Shown here: positions 8,853 through 16,906 of the stretch, piece after piece | How the letters are laid out: every line of letters starts with the position of its first letter | Numbering within the stretch: position 1 is the stretch's first letter | Source of the DNA: Falsihalocynthiibacter halioticoli | GTDB taxonomy: Bacteria > Pseudomonadota > Alphaproteobacteria > Rhodobacterales > Rhodobacteraceae | Reading direction: 5' to 3' | NCBI RefSeq assembly: GCF_025802015.1 | Contig: NZ_JAOYFC010000001.1 | Location: forward strand, 124,001 to 188,000 | Length of the DNA: 64,000 nt | Translations under genes and position numbers: made by a program | The notes under the pieces: generated by a model | Databases searched by the model: none | What the model was told of the DNA's origin: nothing | The model's input: only the letters and a program-made list of their open reading frames with translations

Positions 8853-9518
8853 ATGCGTAGCTTCGATGAGATCTACGAGATTTCGGCAAGCCGCAAGGGC
8901 GGCGTCGATGCACTTGAAGAGCTGTTAAGTAAGCCTTTGCCTCAGAGCGAGCTGTTGGAAATTCCGGATGACAGATGGTTGTCGCGGTTTAGCCAGCATG
9001 TGTTTTCTGCTGGTTTTAACTGGAAGGTGATTGAAACAAAGTGGCCGGGGTTTGAAGAAGCTTTTCACGGGTTTGATCTTGGGCGCTGTGCATTCATGGA
9101 TGACGAGATGTTTGACTCCCTCATCCAAGATACGCGGATCGTGCGGCACGGGGCAAAGATCCTGTCGGTTCGAGACAATGCGGCGTTTCTGCTTGAGTTG
9201 CGTGATGAACATGGCTCTGTTGCCCAAGCATTGGCAGGATGGCCCAAGGATGACTATGTCGGGCTGCTAAAAATGCTTAAGAAGCGCGGCACACGTCTTG
9301 GCGGGAATACTGGGGCGTATGCGTTGCGGTTTATGGGCGTTGACGGGTTTATTTTCTCGCGCGATGTGGTGGGAAGGCTGGTTGCTGAAGGGGTTATCGA
9401 CAAGGCACCGACGTCGCAAAAGGCATTGGCGCAAGCACAAAATGCCTTCAACACTTGGGCCGAACAATCAGGCCGCAGTTTAACGGAAATCAGTCGAGTG
9501 CTGGCGTTTAGCCTTTAA
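8853..9518 (+). CDS. DNA-3-methyladenine glycosylase I family protein
   Basis: A 221-residue helical protein of the Tag superfamily, which excises 3-methyladenine in base-excision repair. The segment FSAGFNWKVIETKWPGFEEA (about residues 50-70) matches the aromatic base-binding region of Tag, followed by FHGFD, the acidic DDEMFDSL and a helix-hairpin-helix-like region around 140-165. It lacks the clear N-terminal Cys and C-terminal His/Cys zinc ligands of classical Tag, so it belongs to the longer, less studied branch. It starts 3 bases after the transglycosylase stop and its stop overlaps the convergent lacI-type gene by 4 bases. Confidence 0.78.
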   Translation: MRSFDEIYEISASRKGGVDALEELLSKPLPQSELLEIPDDRWLSRFSQHVFSAGFNWKVIETKWPGFEEAFHGFDLGRCAFMDDEMFDSLIQDTRIVRHGAKILSVRDNAAFLLELRDEHGSVAQALAGWPKDDYVGLLKMLKKRGTRLGGNTGAYALRFMGVDGFIFSRDVVGRLVAEGVIDKAPTSQKALAQAQNAFNTWAEQSGRSLTEISRVLAFSL

Positions 9519-10573
9519 TCTCTACGCTTTTTGCGCTTCAGAGTATCGCCGAGCTTCAGCTTTGGCGTAAGTTCAACGCGATCCTCCGGGCTAGGGTCTT
9601 CCCCCTGCGCGCGGCGCGCAATGATTTGCGCGGCAAGCTTGCCGATCTCGCGGCGTTCCGACCCCATAGAGGCAAGTTTGCGCGGCAACCCGTCTAAGAG
9701 TTCGACACCATTGAAGCCCGCAAGTCCGATGTGTTTCGGAACCTTGATACCTTTTTCCAGACAATAAAGAAGCCCGCCTGCGCCAATCATGTCATTGGAA
9801 TAATAGAGGAAATCTAGGTCTGGTGTGCGCTCAAGCATCGCCTCTGTCATTTCGCGCCCTTTAAGGAGCGCAGAGCCGCCAGAGTAAAATTCCTGATCGG
9901 CCACCTCAAGCCCAGCTTTCGCCAAGGCTTCGGTAAACCCCTCAAACCGTTTGCGCGCACGGTGATCGAGCGGCATCTTTGTGCCCATGAATCCGATGCG
10001 TTTGTAGCCAGCCTTGATAATCGCTTGCGCCATCTTGCGACCGGCGCGGCGATGCGAAATGCCGACCATTGCATCTATGGGTTCGCCATCGACATCCATA
10101 ATCTCAACGATAGGAATGCCTGCGTTCTCCATCATTGCGCGTGAAGCGTCGGAGTGCTCCAAACCTGCAATGATTACGCCGGAAGGCCGCCACGAGAGCA
10201 TTTCAAAGAGAACTTCTTCTTCCTTTTCCGGCAGGTAATTCGTGACGCCAACAACAGGCTGAAGTGGCGTGTCATCAAGCACGTCTGAAATGCCCGTTAA
10301 AACTTCGGGGAATACCATGTTTGAAAGCGACGGGATGATAACCGCCACCAGATTAACCCGCTGGCTGGCCAAGGCGCCCGCGATCTTGTTGGGGACATAT
10401 CCAAGTCGCTTTGCCGCCTCCTGAACCTTGACCCGCGTCTCCGCCGAGACATCGCCACGATTTCGCAGCACGCGGGATACCGTCATTTCGCTCACACCCG
10501 ATGCTTCAGAGACATCGCGGAGGGTGAGGGGACGCTTAGTTGCAGGGGAGGACTGGCTCAATGTAACCACCAT
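9515..10573 (-). CDS. LacI/GntR-type transcriptional repressor
   Basis: DNA-binding repressor of sugar genes. The N-terminal LacI helix-turn-helix with hinge helix is at about residues 17-70 (TLRDVSEASGVSEMTVSRVL and the YVPNKIAGALASQ hinge). A periplasmic-binding-protein-like effector domain follows to about residue 340. The sequence is of the gluconate-regulator (GntR) kind, but no gluconate genes are in the window. The protein ends in a basic KRKKRRD tail. It is divergent from a GH3 hydrolase gene, and a LacI-type operator lies 66 bases upstream of its start, which suggests autoregulation. The ligand is not known. Confidence 0.9.
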   Translation of the reverse strand: MVVTLSQSSPATKRPLTLRDVSEASGVSEMTVSRVLRNRGDVSAETRVKVQEAAKRLGYVPNKIAGALASQRVNLVAVIIPSLSNMVFPEVLTGISDVLDDTPLQPVVGVTNYLPEKEEEVLFEMLSWRPSGVIIAGLEHSDASRAMMENAGIPIVEIMDVDGEPIDAMVGISHRRAGRKMAQAIIKAGYKRIGFMGTKMPLDHRARKRFEGFTEALAKAGLEVADQEFYSGGSALLKGREMTEAMLERTPDLDFLYYSNDMIGAGGLLYCLEKGIKVPKHIGLAGFNGVELLDGLPRKLASMGSERREIGKLAAQIIARRAQGEDPSPEDRVELTPKLKLGDTLKRKKRRD

Positions 10574-10639
10574 ATGAAATTTTGATTTCTTTATTGATAG
10601 CGCGAAAATCTCTCTTGTCCAATGACGGATGCTGGAGTA

Positions 10640-10653
10640 TGTTATCGCTAACA
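10640..10653. promoter_or_regulatory. LacI-family operator
   Basis: TGTTATCGCTAACA is a near-perfect palindrome (six of seven pairs) with the central CG typical of LacI-family operators. It lies in the 246-base gap between the divergent repressor and GH3 genes. The motif is seen directly. That it binds the neighbouring repressor and controls one or both genes is inferred. Confidence 0.6.
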
Positions 10654-10819
10654 GTAAAGTCCGGCGCGTCCTGCAAGCTCTCTATCTCTTGGCGCAATGG
10701 ATTGAGGGGGATGTGGTGGGCCAAATTCACTCCCCCTTTACTGTAACCTCCAACGGTATTTCTCTTTGCTCCGGTCTGCGGAACGTGCCACTGTTTTCGC
10801 AAGAAAAACGGAGGTAGGC

Positions 10820-11914
10820 ATGGCGGATTTATCGGAAGTCGGGCAGCATTTTCTGATGGGGCTTCGGCCGACAACGTCGTTGCACAAAGATGACAAGCAC
10901 ATGTTGGCCACGCTTAAGCCGCTCGGGATTGTGCTCTTCCGCGATAATTTCCTCCAAGATGCGCCCTACGATGAATGGTTCCCTGCCTACCAGTCATTGC
11001 TAAATGAGGTTGCAGCTGCGCTTGGGCGCGATGATTTTGTTGTCAGTATTGACCATGAGGGTGGTCGGGTCTGCCGGCCTCCCGAGCCAGTAACTCAATA
11101 TGATTACGCTCGAAATTGGGTGGACAAGGCTGAAAATGTAGGCGTTGCCGTTGGGCGCGAGCTGGCGTCTATGGGGATCAACCTGAATTTTGCACCGGTG
11201 CTGGATATTGACTCTAATCCGGACAATCCGGTCATTGGCCCTCGCGCGTTTGGCACTACTCCAGAAGATGTTGTTAAGGCTGGTCTGACGTTTGCGCGGG
11301 CGATGGAAGGCGAAGGGGTTGTAGCATGTGCGAAACACTACCCTGGCCACGGAGACACAGCGCAGGACTCACATTACGAACTGCCTGTTGTGAATACGCT
11401 TGCCGGAGAGCGCAATATCCGCGAGTTGGTGCCGTTCAAGGCCGCAATTGAAGCGGGAATGCAGATGATCATGACCTCGCACGTTATGATTCCGGATATT
11501 GATCCAGATTTTCCCGCGACATTATCAAGCCGAATTGTTCGTGAAGAACTTCGTGGTCGGTTTGGCTACGATGGCGTTGTGATTTCAGACGACACAGGCA
11601 TGCGCGCAATGGACAGCTATTTCAAAGACCCGTCCGTAGCAGCGGATTTCTTTGCGTCAGGGCATGATATTCTAATGATCTGTTCCTATTGGGCAGATAC
11701 CGACAGAGCGCTTGGCCTTGCGGAGCATCTTATTAAAGCAAAGAAATCAGCGAGCTATGCGCAAGGTATTCTCGCGCCTTCCGAGCAGCGGCTGGCCCGT
11801 TTCCGCGAAACTTTGCCAAAGAATACACCAAAGCACATGCCGCCAGAGTTCTGGGCAGCACATAAAGAAGTTGCCCCGCTATTTGCGGGGGAGCGGGCTG
11901 TTATCGTTCGGTAA
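10820..11914 (+). CDS. NagZ-like glycoside hydrolase family 3 protein
   Basis: A single-domain GH3 TIM-barrel hydrolase of 364 residues, most like beta-N-acetylglucosaminidase NagZ, which trims GlcNAc from muropeptides during cell-wall recycling. The NagZ signature is complete: KHYPGHGDTAQDSH (about residues 174-187) carries the catalytic Asp-His loop, and VISDDTGMRAM (about 253-263) carries the nucleophile Asp. ATG at 10820 has a good ribosome binding site (GGAGG at 10810-10814), so I prefer it to the earlier in-frame ATG at 10766. The divergent LacI-type regulator suggests sugar-controlled expression, which would be unusual for a housekeeping nagZ. This may be a second, catabolic copy. Confidence 0.88.
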   Translation: MADLSEVGQHFLMGLRPTTSLHKDDKHMLATLKPLGIVLFRDNFLQDAPYDEWFPAYQSLLNEVAAALGRDDFVVSIDHEGGRVCRPPEPVTQYDYARNWVDKAENVGVAVGRELASMGINLNFAPVLDIDSNPDNPVIGPRAFGTTPEDVVKAGLTFARAMEGEGVVACAKHYPGHGDTAQDSHYELPVVNTLAGERNIRELVPFKAAIEAGMQMIMTSHVMIPDIDPDFPATLSSRIVREELRGRFGYDGVVISDDTGMRAMDSYFKDPSVAADFFASGHDILMICSYWADTDRALGLAEHLIKAKKSASYAQGILAPSEQRLARFRETLPKNTPKHMPPEFWAAHKEVAPLFAGERAVIVR

Positions 11915-12229
11915 TTGACGTGGCGAATGCGTCGCCACCTGTGCTGGTTGGGTGCGCGTAAAGTCACGTCTTTAACATTGATTTAATTGATGAAATATTC
12001 GAATCTTCACTTGAAAGGATGTGCATGAGTTCCGCATGAATTCACACTACATTCCCAATACATTACCCAGAAGTTTATCGTTACGCGTTAGTGCTAAGCT
12101 TTGCCAAAAACTCGGTCTTTAGACACTCGAGAGTGGACGCGAACGAAGGTATTGCCTCGCTGGCTGTTCAGAGGTCGAAGTTTGCAACGCAGGATTATCC
12201 CGCGGTCTGTCAAGTCGCTTCGGTGGCTA
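11915..12229. other. Intergenic gap between GH3 and NYN-nuclease genes
   Basis: 315 bases with no supportable gene. The left end holds a 7-bp hairpin (11920-11938). The remainder is AT-rich with several TTAAT-like stretches, but I see no clear RNA, repeat or promoter. The two flanking genes converge, so little regulation is expected. Confidence 0.5.
11920..11938 (+). terminator. Possible terminator hairpin after the GH3 gene
   Basis: GTGGCGA (11920-11926) and TCGCCAC (11932-11938) form a 7-bp stem with a 5-base loop, 6 bases after the GH3 stop. There is no T-run behind it, so intrinsic termination is doubtful. Confidence 0.35.
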
Positions 12230-12988
12230 TTAAATGCGATGTTGAAGCAACCTGATTTCGTCACCCGATATTTTAACGCCCTTGCGCCAAAGGTTGTCCT
12301 TCATCACGGACGGATATTTGTGTGCATAATCACGATATCTGTCGTTGGACACAGCAAAGGATATTGGCAAATAATTGAGGCATTCGAGAATGTATTTGTC
12401 AGCTTGAACTCCGCTAGGCACGATATAGATTTCGTTTTTCTTGAGCCCGAAGATACTTTCGAGCATCGCCAATGAATGTCGCGTGCCGCTTGAAAAAGCC
12501 CCGTGTTTGCCGAGTGTGTAAAAGATATTGGCGTCAAAAAAACAAACGATACGATATCCCTGCGAACGAAGAAGGTCTACGACTTCACCAAGCGGTTGGG
12601 CGTCTAGGCCATGTTTGTGCCCAAGATGGTAAATGTTGCTTCCATCAAAAACCGCTGTTTTCTCATCCAGTCGCAATTCGCGCATGAATCCCTGACGATC
12701 ATTCCGCAGCAGAAAATGTTGCTTGTGTGCGCGAGCGCTGCGATTCAGCAACCACCAGAGCATCGTCAATGTCGCTAAAAGGATCAAAACGGGGGCCATG
12801 CCCAGGTCTGTCTCTCCCAAAAACAACCACAAAAGCAGCGCAGATAAGCATGCGAGAAGGCTGAAGTTTGCGAGATTTAGAAGGGTCCGACCGATCCACG
12901 ACCCAGCAATTGCGCTTGGTTGAGAGTCAAAATTATTTGTGAGCAATTCGCCCAATGTCACGGGTTTCGAGGCCAAAGTGTTTCTCAT
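12230..12988 (-). CDS. Membrane-anchored NYN (Zc3h12a-like) ribonuclease domain protein
   Basis: A 252-residue protein with two hydrophobic segments near the N-terminus (about residues 37-55 and 64-81), then a cytosolic PIN-like NYN domain of the Zc3h12a ribonuclease type (about 105-250). The acidic metal-site residues are visible: Asp in VFDGSNIYHLG (about 115), Asp in CFFDAN (about 153), Asp in GVQADKYIL (about 198) and Asp in AVSNDRYRDYA (about 218). Such domains cleave RNA; in animals Zc3h12a (Regnase-1) degrades mRNA. The bacterial role is unknown. It is a single-gene unit. A palindrome lies over its likely promoter at 13052-13067. Confidence 0.82.
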   Translation of the reverse strand: MRNTLASKPVTLGELLTNNFDSQPSAIAGSWIGRTLLNLANFSLLACLSALLLWLFLGETDLGMAPVLILLATLTMLWWLLNRSARAHKQHFLLRNDRQGFMRELRLDEKTAVFDGSNIYHLGHKHGLDAQPLGEVVDLLRSQGYRIVCFFDANIFYTLGKHGAFSSGTRHSLAMLESIFGLKKNEIYIVPSGVQADKYILECLNYLPISFAVSNDRYRDYAHKYPSVMKDNLWRKGVKISGDEIRLLQHRI

Positions 12989-13051
12989 GTAAATGCTGTT
13001 TGAAGAAAGGTACTCAAGCTAATCTAAAATGTCTGTAAAGGTATGAATTGC

Positions 13052-13067
13052 TTTGACTGTAGTCAAA
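13052..13067. promoter_or_regulatory. Palindrome overlapping the NYN-nuclease promoter
   Basis: TTTGACTGTAGTCAAA is a perfect 7+2+7 palindrome. On the minus strand it supplies TTGACT, followed 17 bases later by TACCTT, a plausible sigma-70 -35/-10 pair leading to the nuclease start at 12988. The arrangement suggests a repressor site over a -35 box. The regulator is unknown. Confidence 0.45.
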
Positions 13068-13329
13068 ATAAGTCAATCAAACAACGCCTTGCTATAGCTC
13101 GAAACCTTCGTACTGCGGATTCCATTATCCGCCATCTTTCTTCCTGCTCATTGGCAGTCATGGCCCATCGCCGACAATCACCACGGGTTAGCGTGCTGCT
13201 CATCAAAGCAGACATTCGCTGCGAGCGCTCGGATTGACGAATTGATTTCACGGGTTCGTTCAGTAGTTGTGAGCGGCTAAAGCGAACCTCTATTTTCGAG
13301 ATTAACAACGAACCTTCAATGTAATGGTC

Positions 13330-13410
13330 AAATTCGTTACACTTGGTAAGTTGACCAGAACCGCCTTGACCTCATTGGAATAATGCGCAGTCTCAGCGGG
13401 TAACGAATTT
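13330..13410. promoter_or_regulatory. Long-spaced inverted repeat upstream of the ABC importer
   Basis: AAATTCGTTAC (13330-13340) and GTAACGAATTT (13400-13410) are exact inverted copies, 59 bases apart, enclosing two TTGACC hexamers (13351 and 13366) that could serve as -35 boxes. The right copy ends 15 bases before the binding-protein ATG and partly covers its leader. Paired operator half-sites or a DNA loop are possible; an mRNA stem is also possible. Confidence 0.4.
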
Positions 13411-13424
13411 CAGGAGAACCGACG

Positions 13425-15002
13425 ATGAGCCATTACCTAAAAAAATCATTTGTGCTCGGAGGAGCGCTCTCATTGGCGGCGCTAAGCGTTCAGGCTGAAA
13501 GCTTCAACTGGGCGTCGAAGACAGATCCGCAGACGATGGACCCTCACGCTGTCAACTCTACGCCAGTGTTGTCATTTCTAAACAACATCTATGAAGGTCT
13601 TGTACGACGTGCGCCGGATATGTCGATCGAACCGTCGCTCGCGACGTCATGGGAACCGCTGGAGGGCGAGAACGGCTGGCGTTTCAATCTGCGTGAAGGA
13701 GTGACATTTCAGGACGGCGCTGCCTTCACCTCCGAAGATGTCATGTTTTCTTATGAACGCGCGTCAAGTGAAGCAGCCGATACTCGGTCATGGTTCTCGC
13801 CAGTTACTGATGTGCGCATCGTTGATGACTACACGATTGAATTCCTGACGAATTCCCCAAATCCATTGTTCCCATCGTCTATCGCGAACTTCATGATCCT
13901 CGATTCCGATTGGGCAAAGTCGAACGATGCGGTTTTACCTGCCAAGGATTCCGAGAATTTCGCGACCCTGAATGTGAATGGCACCGGCCCCTTCACCGTT
14001 GCAAGCCGCGATCCTGGCGTGAAGACCGTTTTGGTACCACACGCAGAATGGTGGGACACGCCCACTCACAACATCACCGAAGCCACGTTTACCCCGATCG
14101 GTAACTCCGCTACTGGTCTGGCCGCGCTTTTGTCAGGTGACATTGATTTCATCGAGCCGATCCCGTTGCAAGACGTTGAACAGGTCGAAAGCCGTGATGG
14201 GTTCCGTGTTATCGAAGGTGAGGAAACCCGAGTCATCATGTTCGGTTTCGGACATGAACACGACACGCTGCTCTACTCAAACGATGTAACCGACACGAAC
14301 CCGTTTACTGATCCGCGCGTGCGACTGGCTGCGGCACATGCTATCGATATCGCATCCATCGACCGCGTGCTATTCCGCGGTAAGATCGAAGCGGCTAGCC
14401 AGTTGGTGCCAGCAAATATTTCCGGCTACTCCGAGGCCAATCAGGACCGCCCCGCGTATGATCCCGAGCGAGCAAAAGAACTTCTTGCAGAGGCAGGGTA
14501 TCCCGATGGGTTCAGCTTCGGTTTGAAATGCACAAACGACCGTTACATTAACGACGAAGCCCTGTGCCGTGCGGCAGCTTCGATGTTTGCGGCTGTCGGT
14601 CTGGATGCACAATTGTCCACAGGTCCGGTGCGCGACTATTGGGAGCAGCTGCGAGCAGACGATTTCGATATGTACCTCTTGGGCTGGTCCCCAGGCACAT
14701 TCGATATCGAGCATCCGGTGCGGTTCTTGCTTCATACCCAAGACGACGAGGCCAAATTGGGATCTTGGAATTTCGGTAACTATTCCAACGCCCGCGTTGA
14801 TGAGCTGTTGCCTTTGATCTTGAAAGAACTCGATCCTGCGGCACGTCAGGACATGATCGATGAGTTGGTCAAGATTACGCAAGACGAAGTTGCATATATC
14901 CCGCTATATACGCAGCCGCTGATCTGGGCAGTGAAAGACAATATCGACGTTACTCAACGCGCCGATAACTTCTTTATGCTGCGTTGGGTCACTGTGAACT
15001 GA
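13425..15002 (+). CDS. ABC transporter substrate-binding protein, dipeptide/oligopeptide family 5
   Basis: Periplasmic solute-binding protein of the SBP_bac_5 family (DppA/OppA-like), 525 residues. A signal peptide is visible (KKSFVLGGALSLAALSVQA, cleaved near residue 25). The mature part has the family's opening DPQTMDPHAVNS and the typical LNNIYEGLVRRAPD segment near residues 55-68. Ligands of this family include peptides, nickel, opines and some sugars; nothing in the sequence decides which. It is the first gene of a four-gene importer operon with short spacings. The ribosome binding site CAGGAG (13411-13416) supports the start. Confidence 0.92.
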   Translation: MSHYLKKSFVLGGALSLAALSVQAESFNWASKTDPQTMDPHAVNSTPVLSFLNNIYEGLVRRAPDMSIEPSLATSWEPLEGENGWRFNLREGVTFQDGAAFTSEDVMFSYERASSEAADTRSWFSPVTDVRIVDDYTIEFLTNSPNPLFPSSIANFMILDSDWAKSNDAVLPAKDSENFATLNVNGTGPFTVASRDPGVKTVLVPHAEWWDTPTHNITEATFTPIGNSATGLAALLSGDIDFIEPIPLQDVEQVESRDGFRVIEGEETRVIMFGFGHEHDTLLYSNDVTDTNPFTDPRVRLAAAHAIDIASIDRVLFRGKIEAASQLVPANISGYSEANQDRPAYDPERAKELLAEAGYPDGFSFGLKCTNDRYINDEALCRAAASMFAAVGLDAQLSTGPVRDYWEQLRADDFDMYLLGWSPGTFDIEHPVRFLLHTQDDEAKLGSWNFGNYSNARVDELLPLILKELDPAARQDMIDELVKITQDEVAYIPLYTQPLIWAVKDNIDVTQRADNFFMLRWVTVN

Positions 15003-15026
15003 TCGAGATAGAAAAGCAGTAAGGCA

Positions 15027-16001
15027 ATGGTGTTTTTCCTGACAAAACGGCTGATACAGTCGGTGTTTGTGATGCTCGCCGTTGCCTTTCTGGCGTTCTC
15101 TTTGTTTCGCTATGTGGGTGACCCCGTGTCTCAAATGACGGGGGTCGAAACTTCGGTGGAAGATCGCGAACGCTTGCGTGAAGATCTCGGTCTAAACGAC
15201 CCATTCGTCTATCAGTTTGTGCGCTTTACTGGCGACTTGTTGAAAGGCGATTTCGGATATTCCTATCGAACGCGTCAACCGGTGGCGGAAATGATCGCAT
15301 CGCGTATTCCCGCCACATTGGAGCTTGGGCTAGTTGCGCTGATGATCTCGCTGCTGGTTGGCATTCCGGCGGGTGTCTACACTGCTCTGAGGCCGCGCGG
15401 GTTTGCCACGCAAACGATATTGATGCTCACACTGGTCGGCGTTTCAATTCCCACCTTTGTCATCGGCATCATGCTGATCTTCTTTTTTGGCGTTCAACTG
15501 GGTTGGCTGCCTACGTTCGGGCGCGGCGGCACAGTGAGTGTGGGCGGTTGGGAAACGTCGTTTCTAACGATAGACGGCTGGCGCTCCCTGATTTTGCCAG
15601 CGCTGACACTCGGTGTGTATCAGCTTACGTTGACGATGCGACTCGTGAGAGCAGAAATGATGGACGTTATGCAGTCCGATTATATCCGCTTCGCAACGGC
15701 GCGCGGTGTGCCGATGGGACGTATGTATTTCCGTCATGCACTGTCAAATACCATGGTGCCTGTCATCACAATCATTGGCCTTCAGTTTGGCGGCGTTATT
15801 GCGTTTTCCATTGTCACCGAAAGTGTATTCCAGTGGCCGGGGATGGGTTTGTTATTTCTCGAGTCGATCCGCTTCGTCGATATTCCTGTAATGGGCGTGT
15901 ATTTGGTCGTGATCGCATTTTTCTTTGTTCTCGTGAACCTGATCGTTGATCTTCTGTATGTGCTGATCGACCCACGTTTACGCATAAGTGATGTGTCCTG
16001 A
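15027..16001 (+). CDS. ABC transporter permease, DppB-like
   Basis: Inner-membrane permease of the oligopeptide importer family, 324 residues, with six predicted membrane spans. The first span is residues 10-30 (SVFVMLAVAFLAFSLFRYVG). The EAA-loop that contacts the ATPase is around residues 210-235 (YIRFATARGVPMGRMYFRHA). It follows the binding-protein gene by 24 bases and its stop overlaps the start of the next permease gene by one base. The Leu-Gly-Leu-Asn-Asp-Pro segment near residue 55 is characteristic of DppB/OppB. Confidence 0.92.
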   Translation: MVFFLTKRLIQSVFVMLAVAFLAFSLFRYVGDPVSQMTGVETSVEDRERLREDLGLNDPFVYQFVRFTGDLLKGDFGYSYRTRQPVAEMIASRIPATLELGLVALMISLLVGIPAGVYTALRPRGFATQTILMLTLVGVSIPTFVIGIMLIFFFGVQLGWLPTFGRGGTVSVGGWETSFLTIDGWRSLILPALTLGVYQLTLTMRLVRAEMMDVMQSDYIRFATARGVPMGRMYFRHALSNTMVPVITIIGLQFGGVIAFSIVTESVFQWPGMGLLFLESIRFVDIPVMGVYLVVIAFFFVLVNLIVDLLYVLIDPRLRISDVS

Positions 16002-16906
16002 TGCTCGACTTTATCAAACGCCATGAAGGCCTTTGGCTTTTCACGCACTCACCGTCGGTGATGATCGCCGCGATTGTTGCGCTGGCCATCCTGATCGGAG
16101 CAGTTTTCGCGCCGTGGATTGCGCCGGTAGACCCCTATGACCTTTCATCGTTTTCGCTGATGGATGGATTGCTGCCTCCTGTATGGGAGGAATTCGGAAC
16201 ATCCAAATTCCCGCTCGGCACCGATGATCAGGGGCGAGATATGATTTCCTCCATCCTGTACGGCGCGCGGCTTTCGCTCATCATCGGGGTCTGTGCAATG
16301 GCGATCGCGTCGATCTTGGGCGTTGGGCTTGGGTTGGCTGCCGGATACATTGGCGGGCGATTTGATGCTGTTGTCATGCGCATCGCCGACATCCAACTGG
16401 CTCTACCCGCGATCCTGACTGCCTTGTTGATCGATGGCATCGCTCGCGGAATCTTGCCCCCAGAGTTACGGCAAGACATGCGCGTCGTTGTTCTGACGCT
16501 CGCAATTGCGCTGTCGCTTTGGGTAAACTTTGCGCGGACCGCACGAGCATCGACATTCGTCCAGATGAACAAGGAATACGTGCAGGCAGCAATGATGCAG
16601 GGCCAACACCCGTTGCGGATCATGTTTGTGCATATCCTGCCGAATATTCTGGGGCCGTTGCTGGTGATCATGACCGTCGATCTAGCCTCTGCGATCTTGC
16701 TTGAGGCGACCTTGTCATTTCTTGGTATTGGTCTGCCTGCCGACAGCCCGTCATTGGGCACATTGATCCGAATTGGGATGCAATTCCTCCTGTCCGGCGA
16801 ATGGTGGATTTTGTGGATACCTACGCTGTTCCTGATCGCGCTGGTCGTGTCCATCAACGTGCTGGGCGATTTCCTCCGTGACGTCTTCAATCCGAGGCTG
16901 CGCTGA
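16001..16906 (+). CDS. ABC transporter permease, DppC-like
   Basis: Second permease of the importer, 301 residues. It has the OppC N-terminal span (about residues 23-43), the DppC signature LGTDDQGRDMISSILYGARL (about 72-91) and five further spans. The EAA-loop lies around YVQAAMMQGQHPLRIMFVHI (about 192-211). It pairs with the upstream DppB-like protein to form the channel. It overlaps both its neighbours by one base, so the operon is tightly coupled. Confidence 0.92.
   Translation: MLDFIKRHEGLWLFTHSPSVMIAAIVALAILIGAVFAPWIAPVDPYDLSSFSLMDGLLPPVWEEFGTSKFPLGTDDQGRDMISSILYGARLSLIIGVCAMAIASILGVGLGLAAGYIGGRFDAVVMRIADIQLALPAILTALLIDGIARGILPPELRQDMRVVVLTLAIALSLWVNFARTARASTFVQMNKEYVQAAMMQGQHPLRIMFVHILPNILGPLLVIMTVDLASAILLEATLSFLGIGLPADSPSLGTLIRIGMQFLLSGEWWILWIPTLFLIALVVSINVLGDFLRDVFNPRLR

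Larger units (their letters stand above)
12989..13424. other. Divergent regulatory region between NYN nuclease and ABC importer
   Basis: 436 bases with no supportable gene; the two short frames seen here have no ribosome binding site or recognisable content. It holds a 16-base palindrome close to the nuclease gene (13052-13067) and an 11-bp inverted repeat close to the importer gene (13330-13410), described separately. The middle (13080-13300) shows nothing I can name. Confidence 0.5.
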
